From: Pseudomonas sp. CROZ-RG-20F-R04-15
Lineage (GTDB): Bacteria > Pseudomonadota > Gammaproteobacteria > Pseudomonadales > Pseudomonadaceae
Reading direction: 5' to 3'
DNA: 64,000 nt
NCBI RefSeq assembly: GCF_022662375.1
Contig: NZ_JAKNQL010000023.1
Location: 30,701-94,700 of the forward strand
Every line of letters begins with the position of its first letter. The first letter of the stretch is position 1. The position numbers and the translations under genes are program-made. Under the pieces are notes generated by a model, which saw nothing but the letters and a program-made list of their open reading frames with translations, was not told where the DNA came from and ran no database searches. Below, one piece after another: positions 1 through 6,853 of the stretch.

Positions 1-265
1 CCTTCACCCTCTGCCACCAAATGACCATGAAGATGTGACGCATACCGGCAAGGGCCAATGAGACGTGCAATGTGATCCCGGCAGTGGTCGGGGCCATGAT
101 GAAAATGTTCTGGTCGCGACTCATCACCACGAAGCCGCTGATGGCAATCGCCGAGTAGATCAGCTTGCCGATGACACCGTCCCGCACTCGCCCGCTCAGA
201 ACACACCAGGTCGCCCACAAGGCAATCAAGCCGCAGGCGATGGAGTTGATCAGTTCAAGATTCAT
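1..265 (-). CDS. Small phage membrane protein, holin-like (partial)
   Basis: The first 88 codons of a minus-strand gene that runs off the left edge. Its ATG overlaps the stop of the upstream gene (ATGA), so the two are translationally coupled. There are three hydrophobic stretches at about residues 5-22, 33-49 and 58-82. Paired small membrane proteins placed right after the early region and before the late genes are typical of holin/antiholin sets. The lysis role is inferred from position and hydropathy, not from a recognised motif. Confidence 0.65.
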   Translation of the reverse strand, partial: MNLELINSIACGLIALWATWCVLSGRVRDGVIGKLIYSAIAISGFVVMSRDQNIFIMAPTTAGITLHVSLALAGMRHIFMVIWWQRVK

Positions 266-600
266 GGTGGATTGCCTCCCCCGAACCGCTGGCGAATTAG
301 CGCCCAGAGGTCAGCGGCTTTGATGGCTCGGTTGATGGCTGCCAGCAGCGATCCGCCGAAGGTGCCCAGCAAGAAGCCAATGCCCGCGACGATCTTTGGC
401 TCGGTCACACCCAGATAGGTGCTGACCATGCTCGTTAGGTACAGAGAGCAGGCAATGCCGGTGACCAGGAAGATCATCCAAGCCCGCCAGTCGGCCAGGT
501 CGTCTTTGTGCCACCAGCTTGCGACGACAGCACCGACCAATCCTGCGATCAGCAATTCAAACCTGTCGATTTTGTCGAGCAGGCGCTGCAATAACTCCAT
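262..600 (-). CDS. Phage holin-like membrane protein
   Basis: A 112-residue protein beginning MELLQRLLDKIDRFELLIAG. I chose the ATG at 600 because CGGAG lies about 9 nt upstream; an in-frame ATG at 621 has poorer spacing. Hydrophobic segments near residues 14-28, 38-56 and 66-84 suggest three membrane spans, and a basic C-terminus follows. Size, topology and its place as first gene of a leftward late unit fit a holin that permeabilises the inner membrane for endolysin release. The precise holin family is not recognised. Confidence 0.65.
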   Translation of the reverse strand: MELLQRLLDKIDRFELLIAGLVGAVVASWWHKDDLADWRAWMIFLVTGIACSLYLTSMVSTYLGVTEPKIVAGIGFLLGTFGGSLLAAINRAIKAADLWALIRQRFGGGNPP

Positions 601-920
601 GCGCTCGACTCCGTGGGGCATGTGTTGAATCAGCCCCGTCAGCACTCCCAGCTCGGAGCAATGGGTGTGGCGGGGCCGAAAACGAAAAAGCCCCTGCAAG
701 TGCTGAGGCCCTGAATAGGTGCGCTCGTCTTTCCGAGCTGTCGTCCAAAGGCCTTCTCAACGTCGACGCCCCTTTGCATCGATCTCGCTGATCCAGTCTC
801 TCGCCACTCTGCAAGCATGTGAGGTCAGAGTGCGGGGCTGCCGGTGTTGATTCCGTACGTCGCACTATCCGGCTATCGACGTCCAGGCCTTCCCTGGGGC
901 TGTCCTGGCTACAGTGTTGC
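601..920. other. Non-coding gap between tRNAs and holin-like genes
   Basis: About 320 bp with no convincing gene; the open frames here are short, Arg/Ala/Ser-rich and lack ribosome binding sites. By position, after the early operon and before lysis genes, it should hold the leader or late promoter of the leftward late transcript. I see no clear -10/-35 pair. Confidence 0.4.
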
Positions 921-996
921 TGGCTTGCACGGGAGGACTCGAACCTCCGACAAGGCGGTTAACAGCCGCCTGCTCTACCAACTGAGCTACGCGCCA
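921..996 (-). tRNA. tRNA-Asn(GUU), prophage-encoded
   Basis: On the minus strand the cloverleaf reads D-arm GCTC/GAGC, anticodon stem GGCGG/CCGCC around loop CTGTTAA (anticodon GUU), and T-arm GGAGG TTCGAGT CCTCC. The 3' CCA is encoded. The acceptor stem TGGCGCG/CGTGCAA has one G-A mismatch at its second pair, so it diverges from normal host tRNA-Asn. It lies 3 nt from the tRNA-Thr gene inside the prophage. Confidence 0.9.
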
Positions 997-999
997 ATG

Positions 1000-1075
1000 T
1001 GGTGCCGTCACGAGGATTCGAACCCCGGGCCATTCGCTTACAAGGCGACTGCTCTACCGCTGGAGCTATGACGGC
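1000..1075 (-). tRNA. tRNA-Thr(UGU), prophage-encoded
   Basis: The minus-strand cloverleaf has a perfect 7-bp acceptor stem (GCCGTCA/TGACGGC), anticodon loop CTTGTAA (anticodon UGU), a T-loop TTCGAAT and an encoded CCA. It is immediately upstream of tRNA-Asn and was probably co-transcribed with it. It reads ACA/ACG-type threonine codons, which are rare in GC-rich Pseudomonas. Confidence 0.93.
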
Positions 1076-1089
1076 GAATTTCAGGCAAT

Positions 1090-1117
1090 AAAAAACCCGG
1101 CACGATGGCCGGGTTTT
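1090..1117 (-). terminator. Rho-independent terminator of the leftward early operon
   Basis: An 8-bp stem AACCCGGC/GCCGGGTT with a 6-nt loop. On the minus strand it is followed by a run of T. It sits between the last early gene (ends 1202) and the phage tRNAs, so it separates the early operon from the tRNA/late region and is the natural target of an antiterminator. Confidence 0.8.
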
Positions 1118-1201
1118 CTTGAATCATGAGTAAGTTGCCGGAGGCAAAACTCTAACAGTGACGAAATCATGCCATGAGCCGCACGGGAACGCAATAGGCC
1201 C

Positions 1202-1783
1202 TCAAGCGGCCTCACGCATTTCGTAAATTACCGCAGCAACTGGACTCAGTGCACGGCGATCCAGATCCTCGCAGCACTCGAAAATCAGTTGCAGAACACC
1301 ACCCCAATCCCGCTCCCAGTTGCACGACTCCAACCGAACCCCGTACACCTGCCACAGCCACGCCCGGAACTTCTCGGCGTTGGCGAGCGGGTCCTCATTG
1401 GCCGACTGGCCACCTTGGTGCATGTAGCGGTACCGGCTCATGACGCCCTTCACCACGTACTCCAGCTTTTCGCGCTTGGCCGCAGTCATCCGTGGCGATC
1501 TGTTTTGCACCAGCAGGAACACCACGTCTTCGGCCGCCTCGCGGATGTCGTCGCTCTGATCGGCGGCGTACATGAAATCACCGAAGACGCGGATATGCGG
1601 GTGAAGCCTGGCGATTGCTGACTGGATGTGACCGGCCAGGGCGCCATGGACGGCATGATTGGCCGTTGGCCCGCGCTCCGTGTTCTGCACCACCACGCCA
1701 AGCTGGACGACATCGGAGGTCTGGCCGGGGGCCGGGTTGTATTTGCAGTCATGCCAAGCCTGGCGCGCTGAGTTGATTTTCAT
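1202..1783 (-). CDS. Phage protein in the antiterminator (Q) position
   Basis: A 193-residue protein that I do not recognise by motif. It is the last gene of the leftward early operon, overlaps ninG by 4 bp, and directly precedes a terminator, two tRNAs and the lysis genes, which is where lambdoid phages keep their late antiterminator Q. The middle is rich in charged helices (about residues 75-125) and the C-terminal third contains two Trp-rich patches and a CC pair. The antitermination role is purely positional. Confidence 0.7.
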   Translation of the reverse strand: MKINSARQAWHDCKYNPAPGQTSDVVQLGVVVQNTERGPTANHAVHGALAGHIQSAIARLHPHIRVFGDFMYAADQSDDIREAAEDVVFLLVQNRSPRMTAAKREKLEYVVKGVMSRYRYMHQGGQSANEDPLANAEKFRAWLWQVYGVRLESCNWERDWGGVLQLIFECCEDLDRRALSPVAAVIYEMREAA

Positions 1784-2385
1784 GCTGCCTGCCCCTTTTT
1801 CAGTTCGCGGGTCTTGGCCCGGTATTCAGCCTTGATGGTTTTGATTTCTTCGACGGTGTACTTGCGGGGCTCATGAGGCCCTTCAAGCCATGCCACGGTT
1901 TCGGCGCCGATGCGCAGCACCAACCGGATGCGGTACTCGACCGCGTTACCGGACAGGTTTCGGTTGCACTTCACGCACTGGCGGTGGATGTTCAGTGGCT
2001 CGAATCGCAGCTCGGGGCAGGCGCCAACGGATCGGTAGTGGCCGGCGTCCCAGCGGCTGCCCGTCATCAGGTCGTTGTCGTTCGGCATCGAATCGCAGCT
2101 GATGCATGGCAGGTGCGCGTCACGCAGGCGGATGTACTCGTTCGCGGCCGTCTGAGCTTCGCGGAGGTGATCCGCCCTGCTCTTCAGCTTCTCCTTGCGC
2201 ACCTGGATCTCGCGGCGGTCGCGCTGGGCTATGGCCTTGCGGGCTTTGTCCTGATTCTTCGGCGCGTCGATCAATGCGCATGCCGGGCTGCAAACCGCTT
2301 GCCCCATCCGCGACGGGACGAATGAGGCCCGGCAGGTCGCGACTCGGCATTTCTTCGGTTTGGGCTGCTTCCTTTCGATAGTCAT
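1780..2385 (-). CDS. ninG: NinG/Rap-type recombination protein
   Basis: A 201-residue NinG (lambda Rap) family protein. Near the N-terminus is a zinc-finger-like set of cysteines (C13, C18, C32, C36), then a charged coiled-coil region of about residues 45-85, then the diagnostic block with SCDS, WDAGHYRSVGACPELRFEP and NIHRQCVKCNRNLSGN. In lambda this protein is a Holliday-junction or D-loop endonuclease that assists recombination. It overlaps its neighbours on both sides by 4 bp, so it is translated as part of the replication/recombination operon. Confidence 0.95.
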   Translation of the reverse strand: MTIERKQPKPKKCRVATCRASFVPSRMGQAVCSPACALIDAPKNQDKARKAIAQRDRREIQVRKEKLKSRADHLREAQTAANEYIRLRDAHLPCISCDSMPNDNDLMTGSRWDAGHYRSVGACPELRFEPLNIHRQCVKCNRNLSGNAVEYRIRLVLRIGAETVAWLEGPHEPRKYTVEEIKTIKAEYRAKTRELKKGQAA

Positions 2386-2660
2386 TCGGCCTCCTTCAGG
2401 CGCTTTCGATAGGCCTGCATGGCCTTCTCGTTACGAGCCTTCCGACGCTTGTGGTTGATCGGCTCCATTACACGGAGGAATCCCCACAGCAACAGCACCG
2501 ACACCGGGAACGTGATCAGCATCGCCAGCCGCAGTACGAATGCGGTCGATGCGTAACCGAGCCGGTAGAGCCCCTTCCATGCCTCCCGGTACATGTCAGC
2601 GTCAAACATCCCGGTGGCAACCTGCCAGGCGATGTAGCGGAGGGTGAGCTTATTGGTCAT
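2382..2660 (-). CDS. Small phage membrane protein of unknown function
   Basis: A 92-residue protein with one clear hydrophobic segment at about residues 38-64 and a strongly basic C-terminus (KRRKARNEKAMQAYRKRLKE). It overlaps ninB upstream by about 11 bp and ninG downstream by 4 bp, so it is a genuine coupled member of the nin-like region. No family is recognised. Confidence 0.8.
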   Translation of the reverse strand: MTNKLTLRYIAWQVATGMFDADMYREAWKGLYRLGYASTAFVLRLAMLITFPVSVLLLWGFLRVMEPINHKRRKARNEKAMQAYRKRLKEAE

Positions 2661-3054
2661 AGCGGCCGTCCCAGTGATCAGTAGCGCTCCACTTCACGTC
2701 ATGCTCGGCGCCGAAGGCATGCATCAGCTCGAACAGATCACTGAACCACTTCTGCGACTGCTTGCGGGTCGAGACGGCCATCACGACGAAGCCACCGTCG
2801 AGGCCCGGCTCCGCACGCTGCTTCTCCAGCGATGCACTGAAAAGGCACTTCCAGTCCTCACTGGTCAGTTTTTTGCCGTGCCAGACCACCTGCTCGGATA
2901 CGTCCTTGAGCATTGCCCACATCTTGCGGTTGCAGACGTCCGGGCGTTTCTCGTCCTTGATGACCACGATCTTGGGTTTGGTGAAGTCGGTTGCATGCAG
3001 GACGCCCATGAGGCGGCTGATATCGCGCTGGCTGCGGATTGGGAATTCGGTCAT
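2650..3054 (-). CDS. ninB: NinB-type recombination protein
   Basis: A 134-residue NinB (lambda Orf) family protein. The N-terminal FPIRSQRDISRLMGVL, the KPKIVVIKDEKR strand, a central helix ending in WHGKKL, and the C-terminal FGAEHDVKWS segment match the family layout. In lambda, Orf helps load recombinase on single-stranded DNA by dealing with SSB. It sits with ninG, an initiator and a DnaC-like loader in one overlapping operon. Confidence 0.9.
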   Translation of the reverse strand: MTEFPIRSQRDISRLMGVLHATDFTKPKIVVIKDEKRPDVCNRKMWAMLKDVSEQVVWHGKKLTSEDWKCLFSASLEKQRAEPGLDGGFVVMAVSTRKQSQKWFSDLFELMHAFGAEHDVKWSATDHWDGRYDQ

Positions 3055-3458
3055 TGCCCGAACTCCTTGAGCAATTGGCGCGCACCCATGACGGCACCTT
3101 TGTCGCCGGAGGTGCGGCTAATGTCCTTGAGCCACCCCAGCATTCGGGTGTTCTGTGCTTTCAGGTCGATGACCATGCCAAGCAACTCATCGCCATCGGC
3201 GTCCATGTCGGACTTGAGCGCTTCGCCAATCGCGCCAAGATCGCAAACGGCCGCAAGAAGCATGCGTTTGTGCGATTCGAGATCCTTGCGAATCACCTCG
3301 GTGTCAGCCAGCAGCTCCAGAGCCACCTCCTCCACGGTCTTCTCCCTGAGGAATTCCTGCAGCGCCTCGGTGTTGCGCTTCCAGTCTGCGCAGTCGGCAC
3401 GGAATGACGCGGCTTCGGCCCACAGCAGCTTCTGAAGTTCTTGTTTGTCGATGGTCAT
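3051..3458 (-). CDS. Phage hypothetical protein, helical
   Basis: A 135-residue protein dominated by charged amphipathic helices with no Cys pair or membrane segment. It overlaps ninB by 4 bp and the upstream small gene by 4 bp. Its size and helical content loosely resemble Ead/Ea22-type accessory proteins of lambdoid early operons, but I see no diagnostic motif. Confidence 0.75.
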   Translation of the reverse strand: MTIDKQELQKLLWAEAASFRADCADWKRNTEALQEFLREKTVEEVALELLADTEVIRKDLESHKRMLLAAVCDLGAIGEALKSDMDADGDELLGMVIDLKAQNTRMLGWLKDISRTSGDKGAVMGARQLLKEFGQ

Positions 3459-3631
3459 GTCCGTTGCTCCGCTTCGGCTTCCATTTCATCCAGCTTCTGC
3501 CAGGCCTTGGCCTTGAGCTCTTCGAACTCTTTGGCGTCTGCCACGGGCATTGGCACGAACAGCACGCCATGCTTGGCGAATGTCTCCGCCAGAATCAAAA
3601 CGGCGCGAAGGTCTTTCACATTGGCTCGCAT
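3455..3631 (-). CDS. Small phage hypothetical protein
   Basis: A 58-residue protein starting MRANVKDLRAVLILAETFAK. I chose the ATG at 3631 because AAGGAGG lies 7 nt upstream and the ATG overlaps the dnaC-like stop (ATGA); a longer frame to 3664 would sit on top of that gene. The C-terminal half is a single charged helix. No function is recognised. Confidence 0.75.
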   Translation of the reverse strand: MRANVKDLRAVLILAETFAKHGVLFVPMPVADAKEFEELKAKAWQKLDEMEAEAEQRT

Positions 3632-4425
3632 CAGAAACCCTCCTTGCCGCGCTGAGATTCCCAATCGAAAGGCAGAACGATCACCCCGCCCTCGCGCAGG
3701 CGATCCACACAGCGCTCACCCATGGCTGACGGCAAAGCCTTCCCGTCAAGGTTGGAGATGATCACCGTCGGGCGCATCTGCTCGTACCGGCCGTTGATGA
3801 TCGCGAACAGAGTCGTCAGCTCGAAGTCGCTCGGCGTCTCCTTGCTTACGCCAATCTCATCGAGCACCAGCAGCGAAGGACTCACCAAGGCGGCGATGAT
3901 CTGCCCTTCGGCTCGCTCACTGCCTTGGCGGTAGGTCGCGCGGATCTCATGCAGGATTGAGCCGAGCGTTCGGTACGCGGCCGTAGCGGCGGTTTTGCGC
4001 ATCAGCTCGTTGGCAATTGCTGCCCCGAGATGCGTCTTGCCAGTGCCGGGCTTGCCTAGCATCAGCAGGCAGCGACCGGTTTCGGAAATCTCCGGGAATT
4101 TGTCCACGTACTTTCGGCAAACCCGGAGCGCTTCCTTCTGCTCTTTCGATTCCGCGACGTAGCCCTTCAGCGTCTTGGTAGCAAACCGTTTCGGGATCAG
4201 TGCTGCTCCAAGCTTCAGCTGAAGCTCGCACCGCTCCTGAATCTTCGCGCGCTCAGCCTCCTCCTTCTTGGCGATACGCATGCATTCCGGGCAACCGGTC
4301 TTGAATACCTTGCCGAAGATCATGTTGATGGTCTGGGGGAATTGGCCGTGGTCTGCGCATAAGCCAGTGGCCTGCTGGGGTGCTGGCACGGCTGACGGCA
4401 TGGCGAGAACGTTTTCAGATCGCAT
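3631..4425 (-). CDS. DnaC-like helicase loader ATPase
   Basis: A 264-residue IstB/DnaC-family AAA+ ATPase. An N-terminal zinc-binding pattern (C23/H26, C45/C48) precedes Walker A GKPGTGKT at about 124-131 and Walker B LLVLDEIG at about 185-191, with a sensor-like ISN near 225. Such proteins place the host replicative helicase on the phage origin. It overlaps the O-like initiator by 11 bp, the usual initiator-loader pair of phages that capture host DnaB. Confidence 0.93.
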   Translation of the reverse strand: MRSENVLAMPSAVPAPQQATGLCADHGQFPQTINMIFGKVFKTGCPECMRIAKKEEAERAKIQERCELQLKLGAALIPKRFATKTLKGYVAESKEQKEALRVCRKYVDKFPEISETGRCLLMLGKPGTGKTHLGAAIANELMRKTAATAAYRTLGSILHEIRATYRQGSERAEGQIIAALVSPSLLVLDEIGVSKETPSDFELTTLFAIINGRYEQMRPTVIISNLDGKALPSAMGERCVDRLREGGVIVLPFDWESQRGKEGF

Positions 4426-5197
4426 AAGTGCCGTCCTCCCGCTGCTTCAGGCCGGAGGTGTAATCGCGATCGGCGAATCCGGTGTGTCGGGATTGCGGGA
4501 ACGGGTGCACGTTGCTGGCGATCTTGTCCGGGAATATCCCGGTCCAGCCGTTGGAGATTGAGGTGGCGAGAACCTGATCCGGCGCGGCATGACCCAGCAA
4601 CGCCTTGGCCTGCTGCTCACAGCTCTTGGCGGTCAGCGGCTTGCGGATTTCCTTGCGGTGCTGGCACCAGTCGGCCCACGCCTTTTCGGACACGTTCTCA
4701 GGCTTAGCAGTGAGGGGATCGAATTTGCCAGGCTTCGCCGGTGCGCCAGCACCATGCTTTTGATCTTGCTCTTTCTTCTCTTCTCTTCTCTTCTCTTCTC
4801 TGGTCCGCGTTTTGTCCGCATCGCTTGCGGACACATTGCGGACAGAGTTGTTTTTGCGGTCGTTACGCTTGCGCTCGCTGTCGTTGGCCCGGCGCTTTGC
4901 ACTGGCACCGTTGTGCTCGTCAAAGCGAGGCATTACAAGGCTTCCGTCTTCCTGCACGGACGCCCATTCCACCTCGATCATGGCCTGGGTAAAGCCCGGC
5001 CAGCCAACCACTGCGTCCATCGCATCGACGCTGTAGCCGTGCAGCACACCGTCGTCGGAATGGGTGTCGAAGATGCTCCACGCAATGTGCAGTCCGCCAA
5101 TGATCCGAAGTCTGTCCGCTTTCAATGCGGACACCATGCGGAAAACTTTCGGATGTGTCTGAAGGTCGATTCGCATTTTGATCCAGTCCCCGGCCAT
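4415..5197 (-). CDS. Phage replication initiator (O-like)
   Basis: A 260-residue protein with an N-terminal winged-helix-like region (about 1-100, starting MAGDWIKMRIDLQTHPKVFR), a low-complexity basic/acidic linker (about 118-145) and a C-terminal region with PENVSEKAWADWCQHRKEIR and SNGWTGIFPDK, typical of phage primosome/initiator proteins. It is directly upstream of a DnaC-like loader. The gene itself contains repeated TGTCCGCA boxes that may be the origin, as in lambda O. The linker is encoded by a GAGAA tandem repeat. Confidence 0.85.
   Translation of the reverse strand: MAGDWIKMRIDLQTHPKVFRMVSALKADRLRIIGGLHIAWSIFDTHSDDGVLHGYSVDAMDAVVGWPGFTQAMIEVEWASVQEDGSLVMPRFDEHNGASAKRRANDSERKRNDRKNNSVRNVSASDADKTRTREEKRREEKKEQDQKHGAGAPAKPGKFDPLTAKPENVSEKAWADWCQHRKEIRKPLTAKSCEQQAKALLGHAAPDQVLATSISNGWTGIFPDKIASNVHPFPQSRHTGFADRDYTSGLKQREDGTYAI
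4776..4800 (-). repeat. Five tandem GAGAA pentamers in the initiator gene
   Basis: Five perfect TTCTC units on the plus strand (GAGAA in the coding sense), with a degenerate sixth, encode the Arg/Glu/Lys linker of the O-like protein. Loss or gain of one unit would shift the frame and remove the C-terminal half. Confidence 0.9.
4813..4844. repeat. Putative origin iteron cluster A
   Basis: TGTCCGCA at 4813-4820, then TGCGGACA at 4826-4833 and again at 4837-4844. One inverted and two direct boxes are spaced 5 and 3 nt apart. The same architecture recurs about 300 bp away inside the same gene. This fits initiator-binding iterons; the assignment is inference. Confidence 0.5.
5113..5144. repeat. 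Putative origin iteron cluster B
   Basis: TGTCCGCT at 5113-5120, TGCGGACA at 5126-5133 and TGCGGAAA at 5137-5144, with exactly the same 5-nt and 3-nt gaps as cluster A. Two of the three boxes carry one mismatch. Confidence 0.45.
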
Positions 5198-5985
5198 TAC
5201 GCGGCCCTCAGTGCTTTGTCATGGGTGAACAGCCCGTCCCAGGTCTTCTTCATTGGCAGCTCGCCAGCCAGGTACAGGTCGTACAGACGCACGGCGCCCT
5301 TCTTGAGCAGAACTGGAGTGAAGGAAACGAACGGCTCTTTGCCGTGGGGAGTGACTTCGTGCTGATGCTCGGTCATGTACTTGTCACGGGCGTAGGACGC
5401 CACGCGGAAGCGCAGACCGGATTTGCTCTCGTTGTAGAGCCAGTTGCGGCCTTCGAGGAACTTGCCAACCTGCATGACGTTGACCCCATTGAGGCCCTTG
5501 CAGAATTGGGTGTGGGTCATCCCTTCCTTGAACAGGTTCTCCATGGAGTGGATTTTCGAGGCCTGCGCTTCGACCTGGATGGTCAGTTGCAGGCGCTGCT
5601 GCTCAGCCTCGAATGCGATCTGGATAAGATCCATGCGGGACAGTTCGCGTGGTTGGGCGATCTGCCCTTCCAGTTCCTGCCAGCGGTCCACCAGCGCGGC
5701 GGTGAACTCCGGGCTGAGCTGGGCAACCACGACGAAGCTGTCGCGCTTGCACACCTGATACACGCTGACGCTCTGACCGAGGTGATTTCTAACTTCCCCC
5801 ATTGGGGGAAGTTGGACGGTGCCGCGCTCGGCCAGTCGCTCGATGGATTGTTTGACTTTGTCGTGGCGGGAACCGACCAGTTCCGCAATCTCTTGCGACG
5901 ACATAGAGGTTCGCGACACGTTTTCAGAATTAGAAAAACGTGTCGCGACACTGAGGGTATTGCCGGTATTGGGTGAACTGTGCAT
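5197..5985 (-). CDS. Rha-family phage regulatory protein
   Basis: A 262-residue protein. Residues about 28-110 match the Rha domain (SSQEIAELVGSRHDKVKQSI, then a DSFVVVAQLSPEF strand and DRWQELE). A central coiled coil (about 118-150) joins a C-terminal domain resembling antirepressor-type modules (FLEGRNWLYNES). Start is ATG at 5985 with GGAG 7 nt upstream. Its stop touches the start of the replication initiator, so it is the first large gene of the leftward operon. Rha proteins affect lysogeny choice and can block growth in some hosts. The first codons overlap a long inverted repeat. Confidence 0.85.
   Translation of the reverse strand: MHSSPNTGNTLSVATRFSNSENVSRTSMSSQEIAELVGSRHDKVKQSIERLAERGTVQLPPMGEVRNHLGQSVSVYQVCKRDSFVVVAQLSPEFTAALVDRWQELEGQIAQPRELSRMDLIQIAFEAEQQRLQLTIQVEAQASKIHSMENLFKEGMTHTQFCKGLNGVNVMQVGKFLEGRNWLYNESKSGLRFRVASYARDKYMTEHQHEVTPHGKEPFVSFTPVLLKKGAVRLYDLYLAGELPMKKTWDGLFTHDKALRAA
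5911..5948. repeat. 14-bp perfect inverted repeat at the 5' end of the rha gene
   Basis: TCGCGACACGTTTT (5911-5924) and its exact complement AAAACGTGTCGCGA (5935-5948) flank a 10-nt AT-rich spacer. The right arm also holds the palindrome GTGTCGCGACAC (5940-5951). The same 13-mer AAAACGTGTCGCG occurs again at 14637-14649. It could be a regulator site or an mRNA hairpin over the early codons. Confidence 0.85.
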
Positions 5986-6017
5986 AATCAGCTCCAGAAC
6001 GTTTTGTTGTATGCAGT

Positions 6018-6049
6018 AAAAAGAGCCGGGATTGCGCCCCGGCTTTTTT
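6018..6049 (-). terminator. Bidirectional-looking terminator upstream of rha
   Basis: A 7-bp stem AGCCGGG/CCCGGCT with a 7-nt loop, with A-run on the left and T-run on the right, so it can work on either strand. On the minus strand it lies after the small regulator genes and before rha, where it would attenuate leftward transcription. Confidence 0.7.
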
Positions 6050-6106
6050 GTGCCTGCGATTTGGTGGTACTCATTGGCAGATCCTCAATAGTCCCTAGGG
6101 GACTGA

Positions 6107-6295
6107 TTAGCCCTTTCTCCCTAGCGACCTGACATTGCTCCGGCTCGGAGATGTTCTGGTCATTCGGTCGAGAGCTGTGTTGATGATTCGCGCAGCCAGC
6201 TGTTGAGGTGTGATTCCTTCGGACTTGGCCAGTAACTCCAGGTCGCTTACACCCTTCCCATCCAGCTGGATTTCCAGCTCTTTTGTTTCAGGCAC
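6107..6295 (-). CDS. Small phage protein, ribbon-helix-helix-like
   Basis: A 62-residue protein starting at GTG 6295, with GAGGAGG 4 nt upstream. The pattern KELEIQLDGKGVSDLELLAK followed by a second helix ITPQQLAARIINTAL resembles a short beta strand plus two helices, as in Arc/CopG-type DNA-binding proteins. Function is not established. Confidence 0.7.
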   Translation of the reverse strand: MPETKELEIQLDGKGVSDLELLAKSEGITPQQLAARIINTALDRMTRTSPSRSNVRSLGRKG

Positions 6296-6313
6296 GGGGC
6301 CTCCTCGGCGACT

Positions 6314-6502
6314 TCAGGCCACATCGGTCTTTGCGTTAAGCTCTTCCATCATCTGGTTCAGGCCGCGCTCAAGAATTTCTCGAGCAAGGACAGCTTTCTG
6401 TGTGCGCTGGAAACGAGCCATCGCGGTGAGTAGGTCGTCAGCAGCTTCGTCGAGACGAACCTTCGTTGGCCTGTCGTGCATGTGGCTTGGATCAAAGTGC
6501 AT
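6314..6502 (-). CDS. Small phage DNA-binding protein, CopG/ribbon-helix-helix-like
   Basis: A 62-residue protein starting MHFDPSHMHDRPTKVRLDEA. ATG 6502 is chosen for its AAGGAG 6 nt upstream; the frame extends further but over cro. KVRLDEAADDLLTAMARFQR plus the following helix is a typical ribbon-helix-helix layout. It follows cro and probably tunes early leftward expression. Confidence 0.75.
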   Translation of the reverse strand: MHFDPSHMHDRPTKVRLDEAADDLLTAMARFQRTQKAVLAREILERGLNQMMEELNAKTDVA

Positions 6503-6530
6503 GTGCGGCTCCTTGGTTACGGGTAAATGG

Positions 6531-6770
6531 TTAAGCAGCGGATTTCTTTGGGTGCGCCTCGGCGAGAAGCCAGGCGGGATCGAATGGCTTGCCTTTTTTG
6601 GCGGCCAGATCGGCAATCTTTTTGGCGTATTCGGTTTCGCCGGTGTACTCGGTGCGCGGCAGAGCGTCGGCTTCCAGCCACTTGTAGATAGCGCGCGGGG
6701 TCTTGCCGCAAGCCAGAGCTACGGACGGAACACCACCAGCGTCATCAATCGATTTCTTGAGCGGCCGCAT
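6531..6770 (-). CDS. Cro-like repressor
   Basis: A 79-residue helix-turn-helix protein (GGVPSVALACGKTPRAIYKW) with a YdaS/Cro-type length, divergent from the S24 repressor gene across an operator region. Start ATG 6770 has CGGAGG 4 nt upstream. As the first gene of the leftward operon it would shut off cI and early transcription during lytic growth. Confidence 0.85.
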   Translation of the reverse strand: MRPLKKSIDDAGGVPSVALACGKTPRAIYKWLEADALPRTEYTGETEYAKKIADLAAKKGKPFDPAWLLAEAHPKKSAA

Positions 6771-6794
6771 AAGGCCTCCGAGTTAAATATGAAC

Positions 6795-6853
6795 TTGCGG
6801 TACATATTATGTCGGAACTGAAAGTACATGCAAGCGCATGCAACCATGTACCC
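6795..6853. promoter_or_regulatory. cI-cro intergenic operator/promoter region
   Basis: A leftward promoter is visible: TTGCAT (complement of 6828-6833), 18-nt spacer, TAATAT (complement of 6804-6809). GTACAT-type half-sites recur at about 6800-6806, 6824-6829 and 6846-6851 and overlap this promoter. The same half-site recurs at 8063-8134. Confidence 0.65.

Noticed and set aside
557..865. Minus-strand frame of 102 codons in the 601-920 gap
   Set aside because: Arg/Ser/Ala-rich, overlaps the holin-like gene, no ribosome site.
4770..4800. CRISPR-like repeat
   Set aside because: The repeat is a 5-bp tandem tract without spacers inside a coding gene. No CRISPR array or cas gene is seen in the window.
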